Positions 38,227-47,505 are shown, counted from the first letter of the stretch. The stretch: 64,000 bases of DNA from Staphylococcus caprae (GCF_002902725.1 NZ_PPRT01000034.1:1-64000); one strand, 5' to 3'. Program-made: numbers and translations. The notes: generated by a model not told the origin, from the letters alone.

Positions 38227-38478
38227 TTAAAGCATTTCATGTTTTTCTTTCTCATACGTTTTCTTTAGAAATTTATAAGGTGATCCGTCGATAGCGCGAA
38301 CGTATTTAAGTTGCATCAATTTATGAACAATACTATCAGCATCCGCTTCGTCAACATACATGACGACATATTTTCTTTGTTTATTTGAATGAACTATATG
38401 TCCATATTTTCTAATTTGACGTTCATGCTTAATATGCTTTAAATAAATAATTAAACTTACTCTAGGAATTAAATTCAT
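38227..38478 (-). CDS. ylbG: YlbG family protein (UPF0298)
   Basis: An 83-residue basic protein, with [20 protein letters not shown] then [19 protein letters not shown] typical of YlbG. No signal or membrane segment. Function unknown. GGAGTGAGCGAG lies before the ATG. The gene stays next to the ylbF/rsmD block across Bacillales, though here ylbF is separated by glpQ and the DUF1433 array. Confidence 0.85.
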   Translation of the reverse strand: MNLIPRVSLIIYLKHIKHERQIRKYGHIVHSNKQRKYVVMYVDEADADSIVHKLMQLKYVRAIDGSPYKFLKKTYEKEKHEML

Positions 38479-38697
38479 ATCTCGCTCACTCCATTATTTA
38501 TACATTTGTAATCATATCACGTCTGTGTGCGTATTGAAATCACTATGACACTTCTCTGAGTGTTGTTTATTTATACTATTTATAATTTTATTTTTGGAAA
38601 ATGAATATCCTCATCAACTATGACACGATATCGATATGATTTAATATTAGGATAATATTTGTTAAGCTAATTCTATTAAAAACGAGGAGGCTCACAT

Positions 38698-39624
38698 ATG
38701 AGTAACACTAAAAAATGGTTGATTAATGGTTCCTTAGCTACAGCTGGGATACTTGGCAGCTTATTCTACTTCAATAAGAATAAATCACCAAAAGAAGTCA
38801 AAACAATCCCTGCATTCTTCTCTGGTCAAGCACCCTACTTATTTGCGCATAGAGGTGGCATGGCCGTTCGACCTGAACAAACACAATTAGCATTTGACAA
38901 TGCTGTGGAACACGGATTAGATGGTTTTGAAACGGATGTACGTTTAACTCAAGACGGTAAATTAATCGTCTTTCATGACGCACTTGTCGACCGTACGACC
39001 AATGGTTCAGGTAAAGTGAGCGAACATACATTAGCAGAATTGAAACAATTAGATGCAGGGTATCATTTTACAGATATTAATGGGGATACACCATATCGTA
39101 ACCACCCTCATGCTAAAATTCTTTCATTTGAAGAACTACTTGAAATGTATCCAAATATGTATATCAATGTAGATTTAAAAGACGCTCCAAATACGTACGA
39201 AGGACGTCTCGCTCCTGAAATCATGTACAACAATATTGTTAAACACCAAGCACAAGACCGTGTGCTAGTCACAAGTTTCCATAAAACTCAAATCCAACGT
39301 TTTGTCGAATACAGTAAAGGAGAAATAGCAGTCGGTGCAAGCCAAGCTGAAGTTGCTGAAGGCTTCATTAAATTTAATAGCATGCTTGGAAACACTTTTA
39401 CTCCACAAGCAGATACGTTTCAAATGCCAACAGAATTTAAAGGCATTCCATTGACCTCTAAACGCTTTATTGATTGGCTAAATCTTAATAATATCGTACC
39501 AGGTTTCTATGGCATTAATAGTATTGATTTAATGACAGACTTGTATCATAAAGGCGTTCATACCATAGTCACTGACCGCCCTGACCTAGCAAAGCAATTT
39601 AAAGAAACCTTACTTAAAAACTAA
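38698..39624 (+). CDS. glycerophosphodiester phosphodiesterase
   Basis: A 308-residue GDPD enzyme splitting glycerophosphodiesters to glycerol 3-phosphate and alcohol. An N-terminal membrane segment (WLINGSLATAGILGSLFYF, about 7-25) puts the TIM-barrel domain outside. Catalytic text: AHRGG near 50 (catalytic His), FETDVRLTQDG (metal-binding Glu/Asp) and FHD near 88. The C-terminal TDRPDLAKQF is usual. AACGAGGAGGC before the ATG. Related to the lipoteichoic-acid and phospholipid-turnover GlpQ type; monocistronic. Confidence 0.9.
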   Translation: MSNTKKWLINGSLATAGILGSLFYFNKNKSPKEVKTIPAFFSGQAPYLFAHRGGMAVRPEQTQLAFDNAVEHGLDGFETDVRLTQDGKLIVFHDALVDRTTNGSGKVSEHTLAELKQLDAGYHFTDINGDTPYRNHPHAKILSFEELLEMYPNMYINVDLKDAPNTYEGRLAPEIMYNNIVKHQAQDRVLVTSFHKTQIQRFVEYSKGEIAVGASQAEVAEGFIKFNSMLGNTFTPQADTFQMPTEFKGIPLTSKRFIDWLNLNNIVPGFYGINSIDLMTDLYHKGVHTIVTDRPDLAKQFKETLLKN

Positions 39625-39627
39625 AAC

Positions 39628-39845
39628 TGCATGAGGCAGGAACGGAAATATAATTTTGCAAAATTATATTTATTGTCTCACACCCAACTTGCATTGTTTA
39701 CGGAATTTCTTAAAAAAGAAATTCTCTATGTTGGAGCCCAAGATGGCTACGATTGAAAGAACATTATATATGCGCACTTTCAATTCAACCATCTACAGCC
39801 AATTTGTTAAAAAGTACTGAGATAATAAATGATGCCTCAACCTCA
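39628..39845 (+). repeat. dispersed intergenic repeat, copy 3
   Basis: Reads rightward: GGAAATATAATTTTGCAAAA, ACTTGCATTGTTTACGGAAT, a small AATTTC...GAAATT hairpin, TTGGAGCCCAAGATGGCTA, GATTGAAAGAA, then TACTGAGATAAT. It aligns with copies at 2999-3300 and 54217-54452. It occupies the 3' gap after the glycerophosphodiesterase gene, otherwise free of genes. Confidence 0.72.
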
Positions 39846-39867
39846 GATCGATAATGAGATATGAAGT

Positions 39868-39914
39868 AAAATGATGTGCACCCCTAACTCTCTTTAGAAG
39901 TGCACATCATTTTT
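39868..39914. terminator. bidirectional terminator between glpQ-type gene and DUF1433 array
   Basis: AAAATGATGTGCA (39868-39880) pairs with TGCACATCATTTT (39901-39913), with T-runs on both sides. Ends the DUF1433 array leftward and the phosphodiesterase rightward. Confidence 0.85.
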
Positions 39915-39935
39915 GTTTTATATTTTAATGTACGG

Positions 39936-40373
39936 TTAAAACCAGAAAAATGCCGGAGGGTCTGCTTCATATTTTGATTTATCTAGATGTTCTTTCTTGA
40001 TAATCTCATCAATATTTATCGAATCGCCTGTCTCTTCATTTTTTAATAACTTCCCAAAAGTCTTAGGATTATAGATTAAATCACCTATAAATTGAAGATT
40101 ATCTACAGTAGATATTTGAGCTTTGAAATGATATTTTTTATTTTTATTAATATAACCACTTACAAAGTAAGCTCCCGTCGGATTCTTTCTAAATGAAGTT
40201 ACATGCATAGTGTTATAATTTTTTAGATTGTATTTGAAATATAAATTTATGCGTTCCTCTTGAGTTTCTATGTAATTTTCTTTCTTATTTTTATGCATAA
40301 TGTATCCTATAGTTAAACAAATGATTGCAGCTATAACGATGAGAAGGATTATTTTATTTTTACTATTTTTCAT
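39936..40373 (-). CDS. DUF1433-like membrane-anchored protein, paralogue 5
   Basis: A 145-residue protein with a short basic N-terminus, one membrane helix (about 8-26) ending at GYIMHKNKK, then an extracellular domain. Shared signature with its four neighbours: IETQEERINLYFKYNLKNY, KNPTGAYFVSGYINKNKKY, NPKTFGKLLKNEE, DEIIKKEHLDKSKYE and the end PPAFFWF. No lipobox Cys is present. The layout matches staphylococcal DUF1433, whose function is unknown. AGAGAGG ribosome site. Closest to paralogue 4 (41667-42104). Confidence 0.8.
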   Translation of the reverse strand: MKNSKNKIILLIVIAAIICLTIGYIMHKNKKENYIETQEERINLYFKYNLKNYNTMHVTSFRKNPTGAYFVSGYINKNKKYHFKAQISTVDNLQFIGDLIYNPKTFGKLLKNEETGDSINIDEIIKKEHLDKSKYEADPPAFFWF

Positions 40374-40438
40374 TGATAACCTCTCTTTTTAATATATTTT
40401 CAGGATATTATATCTCAGGAAAATAACAAAAATGATAA

Positions 40439-40876
40439 TCAAAAAATAAAAAACAATGGTGGATATGCTTCATATTTTGATTTATCTAAATGCTCTTTTT
40501 TGATTATCTCATCAGGTTTCCACTGATTTTTAGATTCATTTTCTTTAAATAGCTTTTTTAAAGTTTTACCATTATAACTAATTCTTCCATTAAATTGAAA
40601 ATTACTATCATAAGAAACAGTTGCGCTAAAATTGTAATCTTTATCATGATTAACATAACCATAGAAAAAGTATCCTCCCATTGGATTTTTTTCAACTTTA
40701 ACAATCTTCATAGAGTCATACTTTTTTAGGTTATATTTAAAATATAGGTCTATTCTTTTTTCTTGGGTTTCTATAAAATTATCTTTCTTATTTTTATGCA
40801 AAATATATCCTATAGTTAAACAAATGAGTACAGTTAAAACTGAGCAAAGGAGTATTTTCTTTTTCTTATTTTTCAT
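40439..40876 (-). CDS. DUF1433-like membrane-anchored protein, paralogue 4 (second from left)
   Basis: A 145-residue member of the same array. Membrane helix (about 8-26, LLCSVLTVLICLTIGYI), then IETQEKRIDLYFKYNLKKYD, KNPMGGYFFYGYVNHDKDYN and the C-terminal EIIKKEHLDKSKYEAYPPL. The middle differs from the flanking copies (SATVSYDSNFQFNGRISY). The ATG lies after a weak GGAAG site. The spacer to the copy upstream is 296 bases, larger than between other members. Confidence 0.8.
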   Translation of the reverse strand: MKNKKKKILLCSVLTVLICLTIGYILHKNKKDNFIETQEKRIDLYFKYNLKKYDSMKIVKVEKNPMGGYFFYGYVNHDKDYNFSATVSYDSNFQFNGRISYNGKTLKKLFKENESKNQWKPDEIIKKEHLDKSKYEAYPPLFFIF

Positions 40877-41172
40877 AAATAACTTCCTTTTGTAGATTTT
40901 CTAATTAGAACATAAAGATTTTGAAAGTAGAAAAATACATTACCGATAATCAGTAAACAATTATAGATATACTTCAAATTACAATCTAACGAAATTAATC
41001 AAACTCCCTATATGTTTATAAAAGTTACTCCAAGCCTCAAATCTATTAAATTTTAAAATATTAAACAAATTAAAAATGTTTCCATATTATTAATTTATAA
41101 TAAATTAATGTGCACCACTAAAGTTGGATTTTTATATAACTTTGTGTGTGAACATCAGTTCTTATAATATTT

Positions 41173-41601
41173 CTAAAACCATATAAATAATGGTGGATTA
41201 GCTTCGTACTTTGTTTTATCTAAATGTTCTTTTTTGATTATTTCGTCAGGTTTCCACTTATTCTTTGGTTCTTCCTCTTTAAATAACTTTCCCAAAGTTT
41301 TGGGATTATAGTTTATCATTCCATTATATTGATTATTATCTTCAATAGACAAGAAAGCTTTAAAATCATAATCTTTCTTACCATTGACATAACCATCTAT
41401 AAAGTAGTCTCCCATTGGATTCTTTTCAACTTTAGTTATTTTCATAGAAGTATATTTTTTTAGGTTATATTTAAAATATAAATCAATTCTACTTTTTTGA
41501 GCTTCGATATAATGATTCTTTTTACTTACATGGGAAATATATCCTACAGCTGTTAATATTGTCATAATTAAGATTATGAACAACAGTGTTTTCTTTCGCA
41601 T
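41173..41601 (-). CDS. DUF1433-like membrane-anchored protein, paralogue 3
   Basis: A 142-residue member of the array, three residues shorter at the N-terminus (MRKKTLLFIILIMTILTAVG), with IEAQKSRIDLYFKYNLKKYT, KNPMGDYFIDGYVNGKKDYD and DEIIKKEHLDKTKYEANPPL. It has a single membrane helix and an exported domain. AAAAGAGAG site before the ATG. The 296 bases between it and paralogue 40439 contain no obvious gene, only AT-rich sequence and possibly the promoter of the two left members. Confidence 0.8.
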   Translation of the reverse strand: MRKKTLLFIILIMTILTAVGYISHVSKKNHYIEAQKSRIDLYFKYNLKKYTSMKITKVEKNPMGDYFIDGYVNGKKDYDFKAFLSIEDNNQYNGMINYNPKTLGKLFKEEEPKNKWKPDEIIKKEHLDKTKYEANPPLFIWF

Positions 41602-41666
41602 TAATAATCTCTCTTTTCTATTTTAAGTTAGCTAATATAGAAATCAAAACTATAAAATTATATTAA

Positions 41667-42104
41667 TTAAAACCAGAAAAATGCCGGAGGATATGCTTCG
41701 TACTTTGTTTTATCTAAATGTTCTTTCTTGATAATTTCATCAGTATTTATCGAATCTGCTCCCTCTTCATTTTTAAACAACTTCCCAAAAGTCTTAGGAT
41801 TATAAATAAAATCACCTTTAAACTGAAGATTATCTGTAGTCGATATTTTAGCTTTGAAATGATATTTTTTATTTTTATTAACATAACCACTTATGTAGTA
41901 AGCTCCCATCGGATTCTTTCTAAATGAAGTTACATGCATAGAGTTATAATTTTTTAGATTATATTTGAAATATAAATTTACGCGTTCCTCTTGAGTTTCT
42001 ATGTAATTATCTTTCTTATTTTTATGTAGAGTATATCCTATAGTTAAACAAATGATTGCAGCTATAACGATGAGAAAGATTATTTTCTTTTTACTGTTTT
42101 TCAT
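41667..42104 (-). CDS. DUF1433-like membrane-anchored protein, paralogue 2
   Basis: A 145-residue member, the nearest relative of the 39936-40373 copy: IETQEERVNLYFKYNLKNYN, KNPMGAYYISGYVNKNKKYH, NPKTFGKLFKNEEGADSIN and the PPAFFWF end. The pair appears to have arisen by a later duplication that skipped the members in between. One membrane helix at the N-terminus, exported C-terminal domain, function unknown. GGAGG site upstream of the ATG. Confidence 0.8.
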   Translation of the reverse strand: MKNSKKKIIFLIVIAAIICLTIGYTLHKNKKDNYIETQEERVNLYFKYNLKNYNSMHVTSFRKNPMGAYYISGYVNKNKKYHFKAKISTTDNLQFKGDFIYNPKTFGKLFKNEEGADSINTDEIIKKEHLDKTKYEAYPPAFFWF

Positions 42105-42171
42105 TCAAAACCTCCGTTTTTAGGATTTTTAAGTAATACTTAATGTCTTAGAAATGGCATAAAATACATTA

Positions 42172-42609
42172 TTATAAAGCAAAAAATAATGGAGGTTTAG
42201 CTTCGTATTTTGTCTTATCTAAATCATGTTTTTTTATAATGTCACTTGGATTTAACAAGTTTTTAGGATTATCCTTCTTGAATAATTTTCCTAGAGTTTT
42301 AGGATTGTACCCAATATCCCCATTAAATTGATAATTATTCATGTCTGTTATTAAAGCATGAAAATAAAACTTCTTATTATTATTTATATAACCCTTAACA
42401 AAATACCCTCCCATTGGATCTTTTTTAAAACTAGTAGTTTTCATGGACTTATAATTATTAATATTGTATTTGAAATATAAATTTATGCGTTCCTCTTGTG
42501 TTTCTATGTAATTTTCTTTCTTATTTTTGTGCAAAATATATCCTATAGTTAAACAAATAATTACAGCTAAACCAATGAGAAAGATTGTTTGCTTTTTCTT
42601 ATTTTTCAT
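42172..42609 (-). CDS. DUF1433-like membrane-anchored protein, paralogue 1 (promoter-proximal)
   Basis: A 145-residue member and first of the leftward array: IETQEERINLYFKYNINNYK, KDPMGGYFVKGYINNNKKFY, NPKTLGKLFKKDNPKN and a distinct C-terminus DIIKKHDLDKTKYEAKPPL. One membrane helix (about 9-27). AGAGGTCATTT precedes the ATG. Gaps to the next members are 60-70 bases except the 296-base one, so the array may form one or two transcripts. Confidence 0.8.
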   Translation of the reverse strand: MKNKKKQTIFLIGLAVIICLTIGYILHKNKKENYIETQEERINLYFKYNINNYKSMKTTSFKKDPMGGYFVKGYINNNKKFYFHALITDMNNYQFNGDIGYNPKTLGKLFKKDNPKNLLNPSDIIKKHDLDKTKYEAKPPLFFAL

Positions 42610-43083
42610 AAATGACCTCTAATTCAAATTGGGTTTCCATTCATATATTAGTTAAGTTTTAATATAATGTTTCCTTTTATATAATTTCCAAATATAAAAA
42701 CATATCATTATTATTGGTACTATATGTATTAATATAACACTAATCTTTTTCCTATACTATACTTCTAATAGAACTCAAATATTATAATTACAAAAATCCC
42801 ATAATATTTTTATTATTTGTTTAACGAGGCTACTCATTACCTATACCTACAAATAAGGTATTTCAGGTTAAATATAACAATTAGAAAAGAAATAATAGAA
42901 TATCATCTTCGTACAATGAGTTTTCTATTCTTACTATTAATCTTAATTACTTAGTTTTTGTAAATTTGTTATTTCTAATCTAGCTCAATTGTCAAAATGT
43001 ATTACTAGCAATTAAAACACTCGTTTACTTCTTAATGCTTTAAAGCAAATAGCAAATCTCATTTACCTCTAATTCCAATAATA
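42610..43083. other. gene-free AT-rich stretch
   Basis: About 470 bases between the DUF1433 array and the ylbF terminator. I see no open reading frame with a ribosome site, no tRNA and no clear hairpin. It presumably holds the array promoter, and its very high AT content is unlike the flanking backbone. Confidence 0.5.
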
Positions 43084-43133
43084 AAAAACACTTTCGATGG
43101 GGGCTTCATTTGTCTACCATCGAAAGTGTTTTT
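43084..43133 (-). terminator. terminator of the ylbF operon
   Basis: AAAAACACTTTCGATGG (43084-43100) pairs perfectly with CCATCGAAAGTGTTTTT (43117-43133), giving T-runs on both sides. Strong, likely bidirectional. Confidence 0.9.
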
Positions 43134-43177
43134 ATAGTTAAATTAAGTTTTTATATCATCTCATCTGTTCTCAACCA

Positions 43178-43612
43178 TTATAATGAACAGTTACATGAAC
43201 CACCTGTTGCGCATCCGTTATGTCCTGTTTGGAAGAACGGGTTGCCTGCTTCAATTTTCACATTTTCAGAAACTGCAAATGCTATTTTTGTTACTACTTC
43301 ATCGATTAGGTTTTGGAGTGCGACTTCCTTTGTTTTGTACTCCATGACAACTGGAAGCATTTCATATGCACGTTTACGTTGACGTGTTTCCATCATAATT
43401 CTTTTATAATCAGGGTGATATTTGCCAAATCTCATAACATCATCGTATTGATCTTTCGACTTTAAGAATGCTTGATAAAGTAAATGTGCTTCATCATCAT
43501 TTTCCAAATAATCTTTAGCATGTTGATACGATTGATACACCTCTGATTGAACAATCATATCAGAGAGATTTTCTATTTCATCTAAAATTGATAACGTTTC
43601 TTCAGTAATCAT
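43178..43612 (-). CDS. ylbF: YlbF/YmcA-family regulator
   Basis: A 144-residue helical protein. In Bacillus YlbF works with YmcA and YaaT as the Y-complex, aiding RNase Y mRNA processing and carrying Fe-S clusters. Here the helical core (res 1-118) is followed by a Cys-containing tail, CATGGSCNCSL, at the C-terminus (Cys near 135, 140, 142), suitable as cluster ligands. ATG with GAAAGGGTG upstream. It lies 19 bases after the CAP gene's stop, so the two may be co-transcribed. Length is normal. Confidence 0.9.
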   Translation of the reverse strand: MITEETLSILDEIENLSDMIVQSEVYQSYQHAKDYLENDDEAHLLYQAFLKSKDQYDDVMRFGKYHPDYKRIMMETRQRKRAYEMLPVVMEYKTKEVALQNLIDEVVTKIAFAVSENVKIEAGNPFFQTGHNGCATGGSCNCSL

Positions 43613-43630
43613 GTTTTCACCCTTTCGATT

Positions 43631-44674
43631 TTATTTTTCCAAGAATATTAATGAATAATAATCTTTCATCACTTCGCCACCCATTTCATCATATTTATTA
43701 TTTAACATACGAGAGCGATGAATGTCAGAGTTCATCCAACTATGAATTAATGTTGGTACATCGTCAAAGTCATACCCAACGTTCTGACTTGTAGATTTAT
43801 ATGTCACATTGTTTTCGTCTAATTGTTGCGTAAGGGCATTCTCAGTAAATTCAACACTATCTGATCCATTGTCTGTGGCTTCATATAGATTAATAGAGGC
43901 GATATGTGCAATATCATTATTCGTTTTAAGAGGTTTTAGACCTTTAAGATGTCTCATCTCATTTGTCACTTCGTATAATGTAATCAGCTGATTGGGATTT
44001 TGTTCATAAGGAATAGACGCTTGGTCATTTGAACTACTATTTTCTTGCTTATTAATTTTATAGGGTTGAAGTGCTGTTAGTGTATCTGCATCTATAAAGC
44101 GTACGGCTAAAATTTTATTTGTTTCTTGATCTGAATACACTTGGGCGTAAATGTTCCCATATTTAATTAATGTTTGTGTCTTCATATCTTCATCGGACAT
44201 TTCGAATCGATATGTTTTACCCTTTGATTGAATTGTTGGTTCAGGATTAATACTTGTATTTTCAAAAAGATGAGAGGCACTTTCACCAATCTTTAATGGA
44301 TTCACTTTAACGTTGTCCCCTGTGGCGTACACTGACGTAATGATATCTTTTTTAGTGCTCACAATATAATATTGGTCACTTTTTTTAAATATGTAATTCT
44401 TATAGCCATTTTTAAAAGGATATGTTCGATCAGCTTGTCCATAATGTTTTGTCATAAAGTCAATATTCTTACCTATCCATGTTCCAACACCTTGTTTGGG
44501 TTTAGGATTTTCAGTATGATTGTTGGACTTCTCAAATTGCTCAGTATGATTACTTTTATTTCCTTTATTCGGGTTCTCTAAGACATCAAATTTGAGACGT
44601 GGTGAGTAAAATAAATAAATTAAAAAAGTAATTAAAAAAATGACGCCTACTACTTTGATAACTAACTTTTTCAT
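43631..44674 (-). CDS. CAP/SCP-domain exported protein (YlbC-like)
   Basis: A 347-residue protein with an N-terminal membrane or signal segment (about 3-25), a CAP-associated N-terminal domain (about 60-190, GTWIGKNIDFMTKHYGQADRT) and a C-terminal CAP/SCP domain (about 220-347; ITLYEVTNEMRHLKGLKPL, HIASINLYEATDN, TLIHSWMNSDIHRSRMLNNKYDEMG). CAP proteins are secreted or membrane-attached; function is not settled. GGTGGG site before the ATG. Upstream of ylbF in a leftward pair. Confidence 0.87.
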   Translation of the reverse strand: MKKLVIKVVGVIFLITFLIYLFYSPRLKFDVLENPNKGNKSNHTEQFEKSNNHTENPKPKQGVGTWIGKNIDFMTKHYGQADRTYPFKNGYKNYIFKKSDQYYIVSTKKDIITSVYATGDNVKVNPLKIGESASHLFENTSINPEPTIQSKGKTYRFEMSDEDMKTQTLIKYGNIYAQVYSDQETNKILAVRFIDADTLTALQPYKINKQENSSSNDQASIPYEQNPNQLITLYEVTNEMRHLKGLKPLKTNNDIAHIASINLYEATDNGSDSVEFTENALTQQLDENNVTYKSTSQNVGYDFDDVPTLIHSWMNSDIHRSRMLNNKYDEMGGEVMKDYYSLIFLEK

Positions 44675-44802
44675 TTCTCACCCACCTCTAAAGAATTATA
44701 TTTATTGTACAAAAATATTCTGCTATTTATCAAGACAAGTGGTCATACTTGTCTGACTATTTCATTTTCGTCAAGTTAATTTGGTTTAATTTTAATAAAA
44801 AA

Positions 44803-44836
44803 ACTGATAAAACCTCATATGAAGTCTCATCAGTAT
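44803..44836 (-). terminator. terminator of ctaB-ctaM
   Basis: ACTGATAAAACCTC (44803-44816) and GAAGTCTCATCAGT (44821-44834) form an imperfect stem; leftward it is followed by TTTTTTT. Confidence 0.75.
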
Positions 44837-44864
44837 TGTGAAATAGATTGAACTTGTTTATAAA

Positions 44865-45326
44865 CTAAAGTCCTAATGTTGCTTTAATTAATGACGTTGT
44901 TTCTCCACCTGGATAAAGTACATATAAAAGAATGTAAACAGCTACGCCTGTAATCGCAGTGAAGAACCAAATAATTGAAGCAATAGGTCCAATCTTTCTA
45001 TGAATATTGAATTTATCTTTAAATGCTAAAATAATTTGAATTAATCCTAGCACGCCACCAATCGTAGCTAAATTAATATGGAAAACTAAAAAGATAGTGT
45101 AGTAAATCTTCACTGAGTCTGGACCACCGAAAGCGGTATTTCCAATGAAAATTGTTCTACTTGCATAAATAATAAAGAAAGTTAATGCAAAAATTGCTGC
45201 CCATAACATGACTTTTTTATGTTTATCAATTTGACGTTTCCAGATTAATCTCCAACCGATAGCGACTAATATCGCACTAATGACAATACATGAAGTACTG
45301 ATCGTGGGTAAAATGGGTACGCTCAT
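44865..45326 (-). CDS. ctaM: DUF420 protein CtaM
   Basis: A 153-residue membrane protein with about four helices (residues 8-28, 37-57, 72-95, 117-142) and conserved HKKVMLWAAIFALTFFIIYASR plus a His-containing LVFHINLATIGGVLGLIQI. CtaM is needed in S. aureus for aa3-type oxidase (QoxABCD) activity and heme A use. I start at the second ATG (45326), eight bases after AAGGA; the ATG at 45335 is inside that ribosome site. Next to ctaB. Confidence 0.87.
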   Translation of the reverse strand: MSVPILPTISTSCIVISAILVAIGWRLIWKRQIDKHKKVMLWAAIFALTFFIIYASRTIFIGNTAFGGPDSVKIYYTIFLVFHINLATIGGVLGLIQIILAFKDKFNIHRKIGPIASIIWFFTAITGVAVYILLYVLYPGGETTSLIKATLGL

Positions 45327-45351
45327 AAGTTTCATCCTTACTTAAGTAATT

Positions 45352-46263
45352 TTATATCATTTTTATTAATGAAACGACAACAACGAGTACGAAAAATACG
45401 ACTAAGTAGTTCAATGAATAGATGAACATTTTTGTCGCCCATTTCGTTTGGTCTGAATCCTTTTTGAAGGTTGTAAATCCTAAAGCTAACCATCCTAGGT
45501 TGAGTAATGTAGCAATGACTACAAAAGTGACACCTAAGTTTGATAATAAGAATGGTAACGGCAATAAGAATATTAACCAAATAAACATGCTTATTCTCGT
45601 ACGTTTGAAGCCTTTAACGGATGGTAACATTGGAATATTCGCTAATGAATATTCGTCGCTTCGTTTAATGGCCAATGCGTAAAAGTGAACCGGTTGCCAA
45701 CAAAATACGACTAAGAATAGTGCAATGGCAGCCAAGCTCATTTGACCATCTATTGCTACCCAACCAATTAATGGCGGTACAGCACCTGGAAAGCTTCCTA
45801 CAACAGTATTCCAAGTTGTGTGTCGTTTAGACCAAATGGAGTAATAAGAAACATATCCTACGATACCAATTAAACCTAAAACGCCTGATGGCACGTTTAA
45901 TAAGAATAGACAAGCTTCACCTATTAACATCATCCCGAAGCTTAAAATTAATAAGTTTCTGTCTGAGATTCTATCGTTTACAGTTGGTCTACCTTGTTTG
46001 CTAGGCATGATGCTGTCAATATCTTGATCGTAATAGTTATTTAACGCACATGCGCCCCCCATGATTAGGGTAGACCCAACAATCATCATCAATATTTGAG
46101 GAATAGACGATAGGAAGGAATGGTTTGTCATTACAACTGCAAGCCAAGCGCCTGCAAATGCAGGAATTAAGTTACCTTGAACGAGACCCATCTTAATAAT
46201 TTGTTGTAATTCTTTGAAGGTTACACGGCCCGTATCCTGTGACAAAGTTTGATCTTTGTTCAT
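45352..46263 (-). CDS. ctaB: protoheme IX farnesyltransferase
   Basis: A 303-residue UbiA-family prenyltransferase turning heme B into heme O with farnesyl diphosphate. Aspartate-rich motif [12 protein letters not shown] near 85 and the second motif YSLANIP/KRSDEYS near 205 are present; eight or nine membrane helices. I choose the ATG at 46263 ([10 protein letters not shown]), directly after AAGGAGGGG; the frame is open through the promoter region upstream but has no such site. Operon with ctaM, divergent from ctaA. Confidence 0.95.
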   Translation of the reverse strand: MNKDQTLSQDTGRVTFKELQQIIKMGLVQGNLIPAFAGAWLAVVMTNHSFLSSIPQILMMIVGSTLIMGGACALNNYYDQDIDSIMPSKQGRPTVNDRISDRNLLILSFGMMLIGEACLFLLNVPSGVLGLIGIVGYVSYYSIWSKRHTTWNTVVGSFPGAVPPLIGWVAIDGQMSLAAIALFLVVFCWQPVHFYALAIKRSDEYSLANIPMLPSVKGFKRTRISMFIWLIFLLPLPFLLSNLGVTFVVIATLLNLGWLALGFTTFKKDSDQTKWATKMFIYSLNYLVVFFVLVVVVSLIKMI

Positions 46264-46341
46264 AGTTCCCCTCCTTGAATTTTTCATATAGTACAATGAT
46301 ATAGCAATTTTTATTAAAAGACTAGGTTTTATAAAATTAAA

Positions 46342-46412
46342 TTGTGACACTTTAGCGACATTATAAATCGTCGATTTTGTGACACAATTAAAAATGGTAT
46401 TCTTGTTATAAT
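46342..46412. promoter_or_regulatory. ctaA/ctaB divergent region with repeated TTGTGACAC
   Basis: TTGTGACAC occurs at 46342-46350 and 46377-46385, 35 bases apart; the second is part of the palindrome TTGTGACACAA. A TATAAT -10 for ctaA lies at 46407-46412. The sites recall ResD/SrrA (TTTGTGA-type) or Rex-type boxes; the operon's role in respiration makes either plausible. The regulator is inferred, not shown. Confidence 0.45.
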
Positions 46413-46596
46413 AGGTTAAAAGTAAAAATATGTACATTAATCTAAAGTACTGAATCATCAAGTGTCATCACAAGTGTCTCATGAAGTAGTTTAAGGCTTA
46501 ACTTTGAAGTTAAACTCATCGTTTAATTGATAATAAAGCTAGTTTCTACATATCGTTTAAAAGTGAGTACTTTAGTTAATGATGGGGTGTTTATCA

Positions 46597-47505
46597 TTGT
46601 TTAGAAAGCAAAACCTTAAATGGTTAGGTGTTTTAGCTACGATTATTATGACCTTTGTTCAATTAGGTGGCGCCCTCGTAACTAAAACAGGATCAGAAGA
46701 TGGCTGTGGTTCATCATGGCCATTATGTAATGGTGCACTTCTTCCTCAGAACTTACCAATTCATACAATTATTGAGCTTAGTCATAGAGCAGTATCAGGT
46801 CTTTCTCTTATTGTTGTCCTTTGGTTAGTAATTACAGCATGGAAGAATATTGGGTATATTAAAGAAATAAAACCACTTTCAATCATCAGTGTTGCTTTCT
46901 TACTTATCCAAGCACTTATTGGAGCTGCCGCCGTGATATGGCAACAAAATGCATATGTCCTAGCATTACATTTCGGTATTTCTTTAATTAGTTTTTCATC
47001 TGTATTTGTAATGACTTTAATTATATTCTCTGTCGACCAGAAATATGAAGCTGATGAATTATTTATTAAAAAGCCACTTCGTACGTTGACATGGTTAATG
47101 GCCATTATTGTCTATCTTACAATTTATACGGGTGCATTGGTAAGACATACGAAATCAAGTCTTGCTTACGGTGCTTGGCCTGTACCTTTCAATGATATTG
47201 TGCCTCATAACGCACATGACTGGGTACAGTTTGCACATAGAGGTATGGCGTTTATTACTTTCATGTGGATTATGTTCACATTTATTCACGCGATTAAGAA
47301 TTATTCAGATAATCGTACTGTAAGATATGGCTATACAGCAGCGTTTATTTTAGTTATTTTACAAGTCATTACTGGTGCATTATCAGTGATTACGAATGTG
47401 AATTTAATCGTTGCATTATTCCATGCATTGTTTATTACATTCTTATTCGGTATGATCGCTTACTTCATCTTGTTGATGTTAAGAACAACTCGCAGTATGA
47501 AGTAG
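46597..47505 (+). CDS. ctaA: heme A synthase
   Basis: A 302-residue membrane enzyme oxidising heme O to heme A for the aa3 terminal oxidase. It has eight membrane helices in two similar halves and the key histidines [23 protein letters not shown] and LFHALF; the [10 protein letters not shown] segment carries the Cys pair of Bacillus-type enzymes. I start at TTG 46597, nine bases after GATGGGG, which matches the S. aureus N-terminus I remember (MF.KKNLKWLG); the ATG pair at 46579 lies in the ribosome site. Confidence 0.94.
   Translation: MFRKQNLKWLGVLATIIMTFVQLGGALVTKTGSEDGCGSSWPLCNGALLPQNLPIHTIIELSHRAVSGLSLIVVLWLVITAWKNIGYIKEIKPLSIISVAFLLIQALIGAAAVIWQQNAYVLALHFGISLISFSSVFVMTLIIFSVDQKYEADELFIKKPLRTLTWLMAIIVYLTIYTGALVRHTKSSLAYGAWPVPFNDIVPHNAHDWVQFAHRGMAFITFMWIMFTFIHAIKNYSDNRTVRYGYTAAFILVILQVITGALSVITNVNLIVALFHALFITFLFGMIAYFILLMLRTTRSMK

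Noticed and set aside
45338-45580. Short minus-strand ORF inside ctaB
   Set aside because: Alternative frame of ctaB; the ctaB frame is intact with its motifs.
46782-47105. Antisense ORF inside ctaA
   Set aside because: No ribosome site or homology; hydrophobic coding sequence often leaves the antisense frame open.
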